From: Castellaniella denitrificans | Lineage (GTDB): Bacteria > Pseudomonadota > Gammaproteobacteria > Burkholderiales > Burkholderiaceae_B | Length of the DNA stretch: 64,000 nt | NCBI RefSeq assembly: GCF_042653765.1 | Contig: NZ_JBHSEZ010000001.1 | Coordinates: 310,001-374,000 of the forward strand | Direction: 5' to 3' | Shown here: one piece after another, positions 53,654 to 62,902 of the stretch | How the letters are laid out: every line of letters begins with the position of its first letter | Position numbering within the stretch: the stretch's first letter is position 1 | Made by a program: the position numbers and the translations under genes | Notes under the pieces: model-generated | What the model saw: only the letters and a program-made list of their open reading frames with translations | Databases searched by the model: none | Told to the model about the DNA's origin: nothing

Positions 53654-55882
53654 TCAGCCCTGCCCCAGCAGCGCCAGCAGCCCGGCCTCGTCGATCACGG
53701 GCACGCCCAGTTCGGCGGCCTTGGCGAGCTTGCTGCCGGCCTCCTCGCCGGCCACCACCCAGGCGGTCTTGCGCGACACCGAGCCGCTGACCTTGCCGCC
53801 GGCGGCCAGGACCAGGCGTGTGGCCTCGTCGCGGCTCAGGGTCGGCAGGGTGCCCGTCAGCACCAGGGTCTTGCCCGCCAGGGGCTTTTCGCCCGCCGGC
53901 GCGGCGTCGGCCTGGGGCTCGACCCCGGCGTCCCGCAGCGCGGCGATGACCTCGCGGTTGTGCGCCTCGGCGAAGAAGCGCCGGATCGAGGCCGCCACCA
54001 CCGGGCCGACGTCCGGGACCTGCAGCAGCGCTTCCTCGGACGCGTCCATGATGGCCTCGATGGAGCCGAAATGCCGCGCCACGTCGCGCGCCGTGGTCTC
54101 GCCCACGTGGCGGATGCCCAGTGCGTACAGCAGGCGCGACAAGGCCGGGCGGCGGCTCCTGTCGATGGCGGCCACCAGGTTCTGCGCCGACTTGCGTCCC
54201 ATGCGGGGATAGGTGGACAGCTCCAGCTCCTGCAGGCCGTACAGGTCCGCCAGGGTGCGCACGCGCCCGCTGTCCACCAGTTGCTCGATCAGCTTGTCGC
54301 CCAGGCCGTCGATGTCCAGGGCCTTGCGGCTGGCGGCGTGCCACAGGGTCTGCTTGCGCTGCGCGGGACAGAACAGCCCGCCGGTGCAGCGCGTGATCGC
54401 CTCGCCCTCCGGGCGCTCGACCGCCGAGCCGCACACCGGGCACACCGGACAGGCGGCCAGCAGGTCGAAGACCGGCGCACCGGCCGGGCGCAGCGACAGC
54501 ACCGGCCCGACGACCTCCGGGATGACGTCGCCCGCGCGGCGCACCACCACGGTGTCACCGATGCGCACGTCCTTGCGGCGGATCTCGTCCTCGTTGTGCA
54601 GCGTGGCGTTGGTGACCGTCACGCCGCCGACGAAGACCGGCTGCAGCCGCGCCACCGGCGTCAGCGCCCCGGTGCGGCCCACCTGGACGTCGATGCCGAT
54701 CAGCCGGGTGGTTTCCTCCTGGGCGGGGAACTTGTGCGCGATGGCGAAGCGCGGCGCGCGCGCGACGAAGCCCAGGACGTCCTGGGCGCGCAGGTCGTCG
54801 ACCTTGTAGACCACCCCGTCGATCTCGTAGGGCAGGTCCGCGCGGGACGCCCCCACGGTCTCGTAGAAGCGCAGCAGTCCGGCTGCTCCCCGGCACGACG
54901 CGCGACCGGGGCTGACGGCGAAGCCGAAGCCCGCCAGCCAGTCCAGCATGCCGGAATGGGTCGCGCGCGGCCGCAGCTCGGCACCGTGCTCGTCCAGGAT
55001 CTGCCCCCAGCCATAGGCGTAGAACCGCAGCGGACGGGTCGCCGTCACGCGCGGATCCAGCTGGCGCAGGCTGCCGGCCGCCGCGTTGCGCGGGTTGACG
55101 AAGGGCTTGTCGCCCCGGGCGACCTGGGCCTCGTTCAGCCGCGCGAAATCCGCCCGCGTCATCAGGACCTCGCCGCGCACCTCGAGCACGGCGGGCGCGT
55201 CGCCCCGCAGGCGCAGGGGCACCGAGCGCAGCGTGCGGATGTTGGCGGTGATGTCCTCGCCCCGGGCACCGTCGCCCCGGGTCGCCGCCTGGACCAGGCG
55301 GCCCCGTTCATAGCGCAGGCTGACGGCCAGGCCGTCGAACTTGTATTCGGCGACGTAGGCCACGCCGGGACCCGGCGCGGCGGCCCGTTCGGCAGGCGGG
55401 TCCTCGCTCAGCGGCAGCGCGCCCTGAATGGCGCCCCGGGCGGCCTCCTGGGCGGTGCCCGCGCCGGCCAGCAGGCCGGATCCGATCAGGGTGGACACGA
55501 TCCGCTCGTCGAAGGCGACAATGTCCTCGGCCTCGAAGGCGTTGCCCAGCGACAGCATGCGCACGGCATGCCGCACGGTGGCGAAATGATCCAGCGGCGC
55601 CGCGCCGACCCGCTGCGTGGGGGAGTCGGGCGTCACCCAGTCGGGGTGGTCGCGCTCGATGGCCTGGAGGTCGGCCATCAGCCGGTCGTACTGCGCATCC
55701 GAGACGGAGGGCGCGTCCTCGACGTAATAGCGGCGATTGTGGGCCTCGATCTCGGCGCGCAGGGCCTCCAGGCGGCGCCGGTCGGCCGCCTCGCGGGCTT
55801 CGGCGGTCGCGCCGCCCGGCGCCGCCGTATCCGGCCGCGCGCCGTCCTGTCCGGCGGCGCCCGCGTCGGGGCGCGCGGTCAC
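53654..55882 (-). CDS. ligA: NAD-dependent DNA ligase LigA
   Basis: Seals nicks in replication and repair using NAD+. 742 aa, longer than the usual about 670-700. Domain Ia includes NRRYYVEDAPSVSDAQYDRL. The nucleotidyl-acceptor Lys181 is in EYKFDGLAVSLRYERG. OB-fold, four-cysteine zinc finger (CPVCPVCGSAVERPEGEA, then CPAQRKQTLWHAASRKALDI), HhH repeats and a C-terminal BRCT domain (about 665-742) follow. Extra length comes from about 35 N-terminal residues and an insertion at about 135-175 of Ala/Gly/Pro-rich sequence just before the active Lys. GTG start 55882 overlaps the zipA stop. Confidence 0.96.
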   Translation of the reverse strand: MTARPDAGAAGQDGARPDTAAPGGATAEAREAADRRRLEALRAEIEAHNRRYYVEDAPSVSDAQYDRLMADLQAIERDHPDWVTPDSPTQRVGAAPLDHFATVRHAVRMLSLGNAFEAEDIVAFDERIVSTLIGSGLLAGAGTAQEAARGAIQGALPLSEDPPAERAAAPGPGVAYVAEYKFDGLAVSLRYERGRLVQAATRGDGARGEDITANIRTLRSVPLRLRGDAPAVLEVRGEVLMTRADFARLNEAQVARGDKPFVNPRNAAAGSLRQLDPRVTATRPLRFYAYGWGQILDEHGAELRPRATHSGMLDWLAGFGFAVSPGRASCRGAAGLLRFYETVGASRADLPYEIDGVVYKVDDLRAQDVLGFVARAPRFAIAHKFPAQEETTRLIGIDVQVGRTGALTPVARLQPVFVGGVTVTNATLHNEDEIRRKDVRIGDTVVVRRAGDVIPEVVGPVLSLRPAGAPVFDLLAACPVCPVCGSAVERPEGEAITRCTGGLFCPAQRKQTLWHAASRKALDIDGLGDKLIEQLVDSGRVRTLADLYGLQELELSTYPRMGRKSAQNLVAAIDRSRRPALSRLLYALGIRHVGETTARDVARHFGSIEAIMDASEEALLQVPDVGPVVAASIRRFFAEAHNREVIAALRDAGVEPQADAAPAGEKPLAGKTLVLTGTLPTLSRDEATRLVLAAGGKVSGSVSRKTAWVVAGEEAGSKLAKAAELGVPVIDEAGLLALLGQG

Positions 55883-56868
55883 GAAAACACCCGTGCCGCG
55901 CGGTCCGTGCCGGCCAGGAACCCCGCCTGGTCGAGCTGATCGTACAGGGCGCTGATCTGCCGGTCGATGGCGGGCGAGGAGCTGTCCTGGAAGGTGCGGC
56001 CCTGGTCGTCCAGCACGTGGGCGTCCAGGCGCGCGGCCAGGTCGCGGCCCACGGTCACCATGCGGCTGAAGGCCTGGTCGTCGGGCAGGCTGTTGGGCAC
56101 GTCCAGAACTAGGTCGACGCGGTGCGTGGATTCGCCGTCCTGGGCCTCGACCTGCAGGGCGAAACGCGGCAGGCCGTTTTCCGCCATCCAGGCCCACTGC
56201 CCGCGCGACTGGACGAAGCCCGCCTCGGCGGCCGCCTGGACGATCGCCGCCACCGGGCGCGGCTGGGCCAGTTGCAGGATCAGCCCGACCTGGGCGTCCA
56301 TGGCGGCGCAGCGCGCGTCCAGGTCCGCCGCCTGGCGCAGGACCACGTCCTGGTCCGGGGCCTCGATCAGGCCCTCGAAGCGTTCCGCCAGATTCTGCGC
56401 CAGGGTCCAGAGGTTGGACCATTCGATGGCCGTCAGCGGACCGCTGCGGTTGGCCAGCACCACCGCCAGCTGCAGCGACACGTAGGATTCGCCCGGCAGG
56501 GCCTCGGCGCGGTGGCCGCCGCCTTCGCGTTCCGCGAACACGCGCACGGGCTTCTTGCCGACGCGGCCGATGGCCCGCAAGGCCTCGGCCAGGGCCTCGC
56601 CCGCCACGGGATGGGCCAGGGCGATGTCGATGACCGCCTCGCAGGCGGGATCGGCTTCCGCGCCGTCGTCGGCCGCGGGGCGGCCGGCCTGCCACAGGCC
56701 CGGCTCGCGCCGGGGCCCGGTATCGCGCATCAGCACGTCGTGGCCGGCCTCCGGCAGCGACTGGCGCATGCTGCGCCGCGCCCGCCAGTCCTGCCACGCG
56801 TTGTACAGCAGGACGACGACGATCAGCGCCACCCCGATCGAAATCAGCAAGATCTGCAAGTCGCTCAT
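55879..56868 (-). CDS. zipA: Cell division protein ZipA
   Basis: Bitopic inner-membrane protein that tethers FtsZ rings. 329 aa with one N-terminal membrane segment (about 3-24, LQILLISIGVALIVVVLLY) and a C-terminal FtsZ-binding-like domain (about 190-325, LQVEAQDGESTHRVDLVLDV). The middle linker is shorter and less Pro-rich than in E. coli. The smc-zipA-ligA order is conserved in beta- and gamma-proteobacteria. Confidence 0.93.
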   Translation of the reverse strand: MSDLQILLISIGVALIVVVLLYNAWQDWRARRSMRQSLPEAGHDVLMRDTGPRREPGLWQAGRPAADDGAEADPACEAVIDIALAHPVAGEALAEALRAIGRVGKKPVRVFAEREGGGHRAEALPGESYVSLQLAVVLANRSGPLTAIEWSNLWTLAQNLAERFEGLIEAPDQDVVLRQAADLDARCAAMDAQVGLILQLAQPRPVAAIVQAAAEAGFVQSRGQWAWMAENGLPRFALQVEAQDGESTHRVDLVLDVPNSLPDDQAFSRMVTVGRDLAARLDAHVLDDQGRTFQDSSSPAIDRQISALYDQLDQAGFLAGTDRAARVFS

Positions 56869-56887
56869 AGAACCCTCTTCATCCGGA

Positions 56888-59800
56888 TCAGGCCGCCTCG
56901 GCCGCCCATTGCAGGGCCGAGTCCATGTCCACGGCCACGATCCGCGACACGCCCTGTTCCTGCATGGTCACCCCGATCAGTTGCCGGGCCATCTGCATGG
57001 CGATTTTGTTGTGTGAAATGAACAGGAACTGCGTCTGGTCGCTCATGCCGCGCACCAGGTTCGCGTACCGTTCGGTATTGGCGTCGTCCAGCGGCGCGTC
57101 GACCTCGTCGAGCAGGCAGAACGGCGCCGGATTGAGCTTGAACAAGGCGAACACCAGGGCCGTCGCCGTCAGGGCCTTCTCGCCGCCCGACAGCAGGTGG
57201 ATGGTGCTGTTGCGCTTGCCCGGCGGCTGGGCCATGACCTGCACGCCGGCGTCCAGGATCTCCTCGCCGGTCATGGTCAGGCGGGCCTCGCCGCCGCCGA
57301 ACAGGCGCGGGAACAGCTCGCCGAAATGGCCGTTGACCGTCTCGAAGGTCTGCGACAGCAGTTCGCGGGTCTCGCGGTCGATGCGGCGGATCGCGTTTTC
57401 CAGGGTGTCGATGGCCGCCAGCAGGTCGGCGTGCTGGGCGTCCAGGAAGTTCTTGCGTTCCCGCGCGGCCGTCAGTTCGTCCAGCGCCGCCAGGTTCACG
57501 GCGCCCAGCGATTCGATGTTCCGCGTGATGCGCTGGACCTCGGACTGCAGCCAGTCCAGGCGCCGCCACTGGGGCGGCTGCTCGTCCAGGTGGCGGCGCA
57601 GGGCGTCGCGATCCACCTGGCGGGCGTCGAGCTGCTCGGCGAACTGCTCGACCGACAGGCGCGAGGCCTGTTCCTTCAGTTGCAGTTCGGTGATGCGCGC
57701 CCGCAGGGGATCCAGGCCGCGTTCCAGCGTCAGCCGGCCCTCGTCGGCCTCGCGCAGGGCGGCCGCCGCCCGGTCCTGCTCCAGCCGCGCCTCGCGCAGG
57801 GCCTCTTCGCACGCGGCGCGGGATTCCAGCGCGTCCTGCAGGCCGGCCTGGGCCATGGATTCGTCCAGTTCGAAGAGCTCGCCCTGCAGGGATTCGAGCT
57901 CGGCCCCCGAACGGCGGGCCTGGTCCTCGGCCAATTGCAGGGTGCGGCGCAGTTCGTCCAGCCGGTGGCGCAGGGTGCGCACGGCGTATTCGGCCTCCTG
58001 GGCGGCGCGTTCCTGGTCGCGGCCCCGCTGGCGGGCCTGCTCGGCCTGGCTGGACAGGTCCTCGGCCTGCAGGTCCAGCTCCGCCAGGCGTTCCTGCTGT
58101 TCGGCCAGGACCTGGTCCAGCGATTCGAAGCGAGCTTCGGCCTCGGCCCGCCGGGCGTCCAGCGCAGCCTGCTGCCCGGCCAGTTCCTCCAGGTCGCGGG
58201 CCAGGCGGCGGGCCTGCTCGTCGGACCGCGCCGCCTGCTGGCTGAGCTGCTGGTGGCGGATCTGCGCGTCGTGCTGCGCCCGCATGCGCTCGGCGATCTG
58301 CTGGCGCGCGGGCTGGAGCGCCTGGCTCAGATTGCGGCAGGCGGCGTCGGCCTGGGCGTGGGCGTCCAGGGCCTGGTCGGCGATCAGTTGCGCCGCGCGG
58401 ATTTCCAGGGCTAGGTTGTCGATCTGCTGGCGGCGCGCCAGCTGGCCGGCCTGTTCCGAGTCGGCCGCGTAGAAGCGCACGCCACAGGCATCGACCCGAT
58501 GGCCATCGCGCAGCACCCAGACCCCGCCCGGCGGCAGCTCGCCGCGCCGCGCGAGGGCGGCGCCCAGGTCGTCGGCCACCCACGCGTCGCGCAGCCACAC
58601 GGCCAGCAGCGGCCGCAGGGCGGGTTCGCGCGCATGCACGAAATCCAGCAGGCGCGGCGCGTCCGGCCCCGCCGCCGAAGGCGGCCCGGCGTCGCCGGGC
58701 ACCTGGTAGAAGGCCAGCCGCGCGGGCGGGGCGTCCTGGGCGAAGGCGCGCACGTGATCCAGCGTGCGCAGGCCCAGGGCGTTCATGCGTTCGTGCAGCA
58801 CGGCCTCCAGGGCGGTTTCCCAGCCCGCGTCGACCCGCAGCTGCTGCCACAGGCGGGGCAGGCCGCCCAGTTCCTGGCGCCGCAGCCAGGGTTCCAGCGC
58901 ATCCTCGGACTGGATCTTTTCCTGCAATGCGATCAGGGCCTGGCGGCGGGCGTCGAGCCTTTCGAGATCCAGCCGGGCCGCCTGGCTGGCCTGCAGCGCC
59001 TCGGCCCGGGCGGCTTCCAGGTCCGGCAGGCGGGATTCGAGTTCCAGCAGGCGCGCCTGGGCTTCTTCCAGGCGTTCCTCGGCGACCGCGCATTCCCCCG
59101 CCCAGCGCTGCAGCTCGGCCGGATCCGGCGCGCCCAGAGCGGCACGCTCGTCCTCGAGGCGCGCGCGGCGGTCCTCCAGGGCGCGCCACTGGCCGTCGGC
59201 GTCCCGCTGGGACTGCGCGGCCAGCGCCAGGTCCTGTTCGGTGCGCGCCAGGGCGCGCCGCCATTCGTCCCTTTGGGCCGCCAGGTCGCGCAGCCGCGCG
59301 TCGAGTTCCGGCAGGCCGTCCTGGGCGCTGCGCGCCTGCTCGGACAGCTGTTCCGCGCGGGCCTCGGCTTCCTCGATCCGCGCCTGGGTGTCCTCGATCG
59401 AGGCCTGGCTGTGGGCGCGCTGGTCGCCCCATTCCTGCTGCTGGGCCTGCAATTGCGCGCGCCGGACCTGCAGCCGGTTGCGCGAATCGACCACGTGGCG
59501 GATTTCGGCTTCCAGGCGGCTGACCTGGGCGCCGGCCTCGAACAGTCGGCCCTGCGTCTGGTGGACCCGCTCGCTGGCCTCGAAGTGCGCGCCGCGGCGG
59601 GCTTCCAGGTCCGATTCCAGGGCGCGCAGCCCGGCCACGGCCGATTCCAGTTCGGCCTGGGCCCGTTCGGTTTCCACGGCCAGGGATTGGCGGCTTTCGC
59701 GCGCGGCCTGCTCGCGCAGCAGCCACAGGGCGTGCTGCTTGAGTTCGCCTTCGGCCTGCAGCGCCCGGTAGTCGGCCGCCACCCGGGCCTGGGATTCCAG

Positions 59801-60421
59801 CTTTTCGAGCTGGCCGGCGAGTTCGCGCAGGATGTCTTCCAGGCGAGTCAGGTTTTCGCGCGTGTCGCCCAGGCGGTTCTCGGTTTCGCGGCGGCGTTCC
59901 TTGTAGCGCGACACGCCGGCCGCCTCTTCGAGATAGACGCGCAGTTCCTCGGGGCGGGCCTCGATCAGGCGGTTGATCATCCCCTGGCCGATGATGGCGT
60001 AGCCGCGCGCGCCCAGGCCGGTCCCCAGGAAGATGTCGTGGATGTCGCGGCGGCGCACCGGCTGGTTGTTGATGAAGTAACTGCTGGCGCCGTCGCGGGT
60101 GAGCACCCGGCGCACGGCGATTTCCGCGAAGGCGGACCACTGGCCCGCCGCCCGGCCCTGGCTGTTGTCGAACACCAGTTCGACCGAGGCGCGCGCCGCC
60201 GGCTTGCGCTGGCCCGAGCCGTTGAAGATCACGTCCTGCATCGAGGATCCGCGCAATTCGGACGCCTTGGTCTCGCCCAGCACCCAGCGCACGGCGTCGA
60301 TGATGTTGGATTTGCCGCAGCCGTTGGGACCCACCACGCCGACCAGCTCGCTGGGCGTGGGAATCACGGTCGGATCCACGAAGGACTTGAATCCGGCAAG
60401 TTTGATCTGCGTGAGGCGCAC
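56888..60421 (-). CDS. smc: Chromosome segregation protein SMC
   Basis: ATPase that forms the condensin core for chromosome organisation. 1177 aa. The N-terminal head has Walker A GPNGCGKSNI (about 32-41), then two long coiled coils (about 170-500 and 650-1000) around a hinge at about 505-640 (LQEKIQSEDALEPWLRRQEL, ARLAFYQVPGD). The C-terminal head has signature LLSGGEKALTATALVFALF and Walker B LLDEVDAPLDDAN. GTG start at 60421 (VRLTQIKLAGFKSFVDPTVI). The minus-strand -10-like TATCAT at 60466-60471 may be its promoter. Confidence 0.97.
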   Translation of the reverse strand: MRLTQIKLAGFKSFVDPTVIPTPSELVGVVGPNGCGKSNIIDAVRWVLGETKASELRGSSMQDVIFNGSGQRKPAARASVELVFDNSQGRAAGQWSAFAEIAVRRVLTRDGASSYFINNQPVRRRDIHDIFLGTGLGARGYAIIGQGMINRLIEARPEELRVYLEEAAGVSRYKERRRETENRLGDTRENLTRLEDILRELAGQLEKLESQARVAADYRALQAEGELKQHALWLLREQAARESRQSLAVETERAQAELESAVAGLRALESDLEARRGAHFEASERVHQTQGRLFEAGAQVSRLEAEIRHVVDSRNRLQVRRAQLQAQQQEWGDQRAHSQASIEDTQARIEEAEARAEQLSEQARSAQDGLPELDARLRDLAAQRDEWRRALARTEQDLALAAQSQRDADGQWRALEDRRARLEDERAALGAPDPAELQRWAGECAVAEERLEEAQARLLELESRLPDLEAARAEALQASQAARLDLERLDARRQALIALQEKIQSEDALEPWLRRQELGGLPRLWQQLRVDAGWETALEAVLHERMNALGLRTLDHVRAFAQDAPPARLAFYQVPGDAGPPSAAGPDAPRLLDFVHAREPALRPLLAVWLRDAWVADDLGAALARRGELPPGGVWVLRDGHRVDACGVRFYAADSEQAGQLARRQQIDNLALEIRAAQLIADQALDAHAQADAACRNLSQALQPARQQIAERMRAQHDAQIRHQQLSQQAARSDEQARRLARDLEELAGQQAALDARRAEAEARFESLDQVLAEQQERLAELDLQAEDLSSQAEQARQRGRDQERAAQEAEYAVRTLRHRLDELRRTLQLAEDQARRSGAELESLQGELFELDESMAQAGLQDALESRAACEEALREARLEQDRAAAALREADEGRLTLERGLDPLRARITELQLKEQASRLSVEQFAEQLDARQVDRDALRRHLDEQPPQWRRLDWLQSEVQRITRNIESLGAVNLAALDELTAARERKNFLDAQHADLLAAIDTLENAIRRIDRETRELLSQTFETVNGHFGELFPRLFGGGEARLTMTGEEILDAGVQVMAQPPGKRNSTIHLLSGGEKALTATALVFALFKLNPAPFCLLDEVDAPLDDANTERYANLVRGMSDQTQFLFISHNKIAMQMARQLIGVTMQEQGVSRIVAVDMDSALQWAAEAA

Positions 60422-60602
60422 GGTGCTCGGGCTGAAGGAAAATCGAGGTGCGTGGATGACAGCGTATGATAACGCACCGGCTCCGGGCGACGGCCCGTGC
60501 GCGGCGCGGGCGCCCAGGCGGCAACCCGCTATACTGCAACTCTTTTTTACGGGCGCGCCTCGCGGCAGCCGCCCCCTTCGTCAACCACTTCGGGGTCCGC
60601 GA

Positions 60603-61907
60603 TTGAACAAGGGCTTTTACATGGTCATGGCCGCGCAGGCGCTCTCGTCCGTCGCGGACAACGCCCTGCTCATCGCCGCGATCGGGCTGATCGCCGATCT
60701 CAGCGGCCCGGACTGGATGGCCCCCATGATGAAGTGGTGGTTCGCCCTGGCCTACGTGGTGCTGGCGGCCTTCGTCGGCGCCTTCGCCGACGCCTTCCCC
60801 AAGGGCCGGGTCATGTTCGCCACCAACGCGCTCAAGACCTGCGGCTGCCTGCTGATGTTCAGCTACGGCGCGTTCGGGCTCGGCCATGAGCACCAGCTGG
60901 TCCTGATCTTCGTGGCCTACACCGTCGTCGGCATCGGCGCCGCCGCCTATTCCCCGGCCAAGTACGGCATCGTCACCGAAATGCTGCCGCCCGAACTGCT
61001 GGTCAAGGGCAACAGCTGGATCGAAGGCCTGACCGTGCTGTCGGTCATCGTCGGCACCGTGCTGGGCGGGCTGCTCATCAGCCCGGCGGTCTCGGCCTGG
61101 CTGATGGCCTTCGACTGGGTGGACCGCCTGGCTGACAACGCCGCCCAGAGCGCCATCCTGATCATCGGCCTGGTCTACATCGCCGCCGCCCTCTGCAATC
61201 TGCTGATCCCCGACACCCACGCCTTCTACCCCCGCCAGCAGACCCACCCGGCGGCCCTGATCCGCAACTTCACCCGCTACGTCCGCATCCTGTGGTCCGA
61301 CAAGCTCGGCCAGATCTCGCTGGCGGTCACGACCCTGTTCTGGGGCGCGGGCGCGACCCTGCAGTTCATCGTCATCGAATGGGGCGCCCAGCACCTGGGC
61401 TACCGCCTGGACCAGGCCTCCGTGCTGATGGGCGTGGCGGCCTTCGGCACCGTGATCGGCGCGATCTGCGCCGGGCGGGTGCCGCTGCGCCGCGCGCTGG
61501 CGGTCCTGCCGGTGGGCGTGGCCATGGGCCTGGTGGTGCTGCTGATGCCGGCCGTCTACACCACCTGGACGGTGTACTGCCTGCTGCTGCTGATCGGCGG
61601 CCTGTCGGGCTTCTTCGTGGTCCCCATGAACGCCCTGCTGCAGCATCGCGGCCACGTGCTGCTGTCGGCCGGCCATTCGATCGCCGTGCAGAACTTCAAC
61701 GAGCAGTTGAACATCCTGCTGATGCTGGCCATGTACAGCCTGATGCTGTGGCTGGGCCTGTCGATCAACCTGATCATCGCCCTGTTCGGCATCCTGGTGG
61801 CCTGCCTGATGCTGGTCTTCATCCACTGGAACCGGCTCAACCACCGCGCTCATCCCGAACTGAGCCAGCTCATCGGCCAGACGGGCCACGGCACGGCGCT
61901 GAACTGA
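60603..61907 (+). CDS. lplT: Lysophospholipid transporter LplT
   Basis: MFS-type inner-membrane protein that flips lysophospholipids to the cytosol for reacylation. 434 aa with about 12 helices. The family start NKGFYMVMAAQALSSVADNA is encoded from a TTG at 60603, which I chose because it matches the family. ATG 60621 and 60627 are alternatives that lose that segment. FGLGHEHQLVLIFVAYTVVG and YSPAKYGIVTEMLPPELLVK are conserved. No acyltransferase (aas) is fused or adjacent. A TATACT at 60530-60535 is a possible -10. Confidence 0.9.
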   Translation: MNKGFYMVMAAQALSSVADNALLIAAIGLIADLSGPDWMAPMMKWWFALAYVVLAAFVGAFADAFPKGRVMFATNALKTCGCLLMFSYGAFGLGHEHQLVLIFVAYTVVGIGAAAYSPAKYGIVTEMLPPELLVKGNSWIEGLTVLSVIVGTVLGGLLISPAVSAWLMAFDWVDRLADNAAQSAILIIGLVYIAAALCNLLIPDTHAFYPRQQTHPAALIRNFTRYVRILWSDKLGQISLAVTTLFWGAGATLQFIVIEWGAQHLGYRLDQASVLMGVAAFGTVIGAICAGRVPLRRALAVLPVGVAMGLVVLLMPAVYTTWTVYCLLLLIGGLSGFFVVPMNALLQHRGHVLLSAGHSIAVQNFNEQLNILLMLAMYSLMLWLGLSINLIIALFGILVACLMLVFIHWNRLNHRAHPELSQLIGQTGHGTALN

Positions 61908-61960
61908 TCCGAAGCCTCCGGCCCCGAAGAGGCCCCGGCCGCCGTCCCGAAGAAACTCGA

Positions 61961-62902
61961 TCAGCCCTCGGCCCGGGGGGCGGCCGCTTCCGTCTCGCGA
62001 ACGGCGGCGGCCAGGCCGGCCAGATCGCGCCAGGCCTCGGCCTTCCAGGCGGAGCGCACCAGCAGCGACGAGGGCTGGTGCGTGACCCAGACCGGAATCG
62101 GCTCGCCCTGGTCGGGCACGTGCCGGTGCGGGCCGCCGCGCAGTTCGTCCAGATCCCCGTCCGCCCCGATCACCGCCTGCGCGGCCACCCGGCCCAGCGC
62201 CAGGATCCAGTGCGGCCGCAGCAGGGCGATCTGGCGGCGCAGCCAGGGCTGGCAGGCCGCGATGTCCCGGGGGGACGGTTCCCGGCCGCCGACGGCGCGG
62301 CATTTCACGACGTGGGTCAGATAGGCCGATTCGCCGCGCGGCAGGCGCGCGGCCGCCAGCATGGCCGCCAGCAGGCGGCCCTGGTCGCCCTGGAACGGCC
62401 GTCCGCTGGCGTCGTCCTCGATGCCGGGCTGTTCACCGACGACCAGGTAGTACGGCCGGATCGCCTCGCCCGCCCCGGGCACCGCCCGGACGCGCTGGGC
62501 ATGCCGCTCGCACCGGCCGCAGGCCGACACCGCCGCGTCCAGCGCGGCCAGGTCCGGGCAATCCGCCGGCGCGGCGGCATCGGGTACCGGCGCCGACGGG
62601 GCGACGAGCCCGACCGGGGCGCGGACGCGCGTCAGGCCCGGGGCCGGCGCCCGCGCCGACGGAGCACGGGACCCCGCCCCGGCATCGGGACGGGCCTCCG
62701 TGGCGGCCTCGGCGGCCGGGAAGGCCGCAGCGGGCGAAACCGCGGACAAGACATCGGCGGCCGGAGCGGCGGACAAGGCGGCGGCAGTGGACGCCCGGGC
62801 CGCGGACGCCGCCTCCGGACGCGCCGCCAGCCAATGGGTGTCCAGCCCGATCTCGGCCAGCCAGGCGATCTGGCCCGGGCGCAGCAGGGCGCGCGGCATC
62901 AT
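61961..62902 (-). CDS. Uracil-DNA glycosylase, family 4-like
   Basis: Fe-S uracil-DNA glycosylase for base excision repair. 313 aa. The catalytic domain is about 115-300, with CGRCERHAQRVRAVPGAGE (cluster cysteines), the water-activating motif VVGEQPGIEDDASGRPFQGD and the C-terminal VWVTHQPSSLLV. Residues about 28-112 are a low-complexity Ala/Pro linker following a short conserved N-terminal WLAEIGLDTHW. ATG 62902 (a double ATG); its first bases overlap the tsaB-rimI stop. This arrangement beside rimI is common in beta-proteobacteria. Confidence 0.92.
   Translation of the reverse strand: MMPRALLRPGQIAWLAEIGLDTHWLAARPEAASAARASTAAALSAAPAADVLSAVSPAAAFPAAEAATEARPDAGAGSRAPSARAPAPGLTRVRAPVGLVAPSAPVPDAAAPADCPDLAALDAAVSACGRCERHAQRVRAVPGAGEAIRPYYLVVGEQPGIEDDASGRPFQGDQGRLLAAMLAAARLPRGESAYLTHVVKCRAVGGREPSPRDIAACQPWLRRQIALLRPHWILALGRVAAQAVIGADGDLDELRGGPHRHVPDQGEPIPVWVTHQPSSLLVRSAWKAEAWRDLAGLAAAVRETEAAAPRAEG

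Noticed and set aside
56865..62303. 1812-codon minus-strand open frame across smc and lplT
   Set aside because: Arg/Gly/Pro-rich, spans a divergent gene pair and has no recognisable domain; smc itself lies in another frame.
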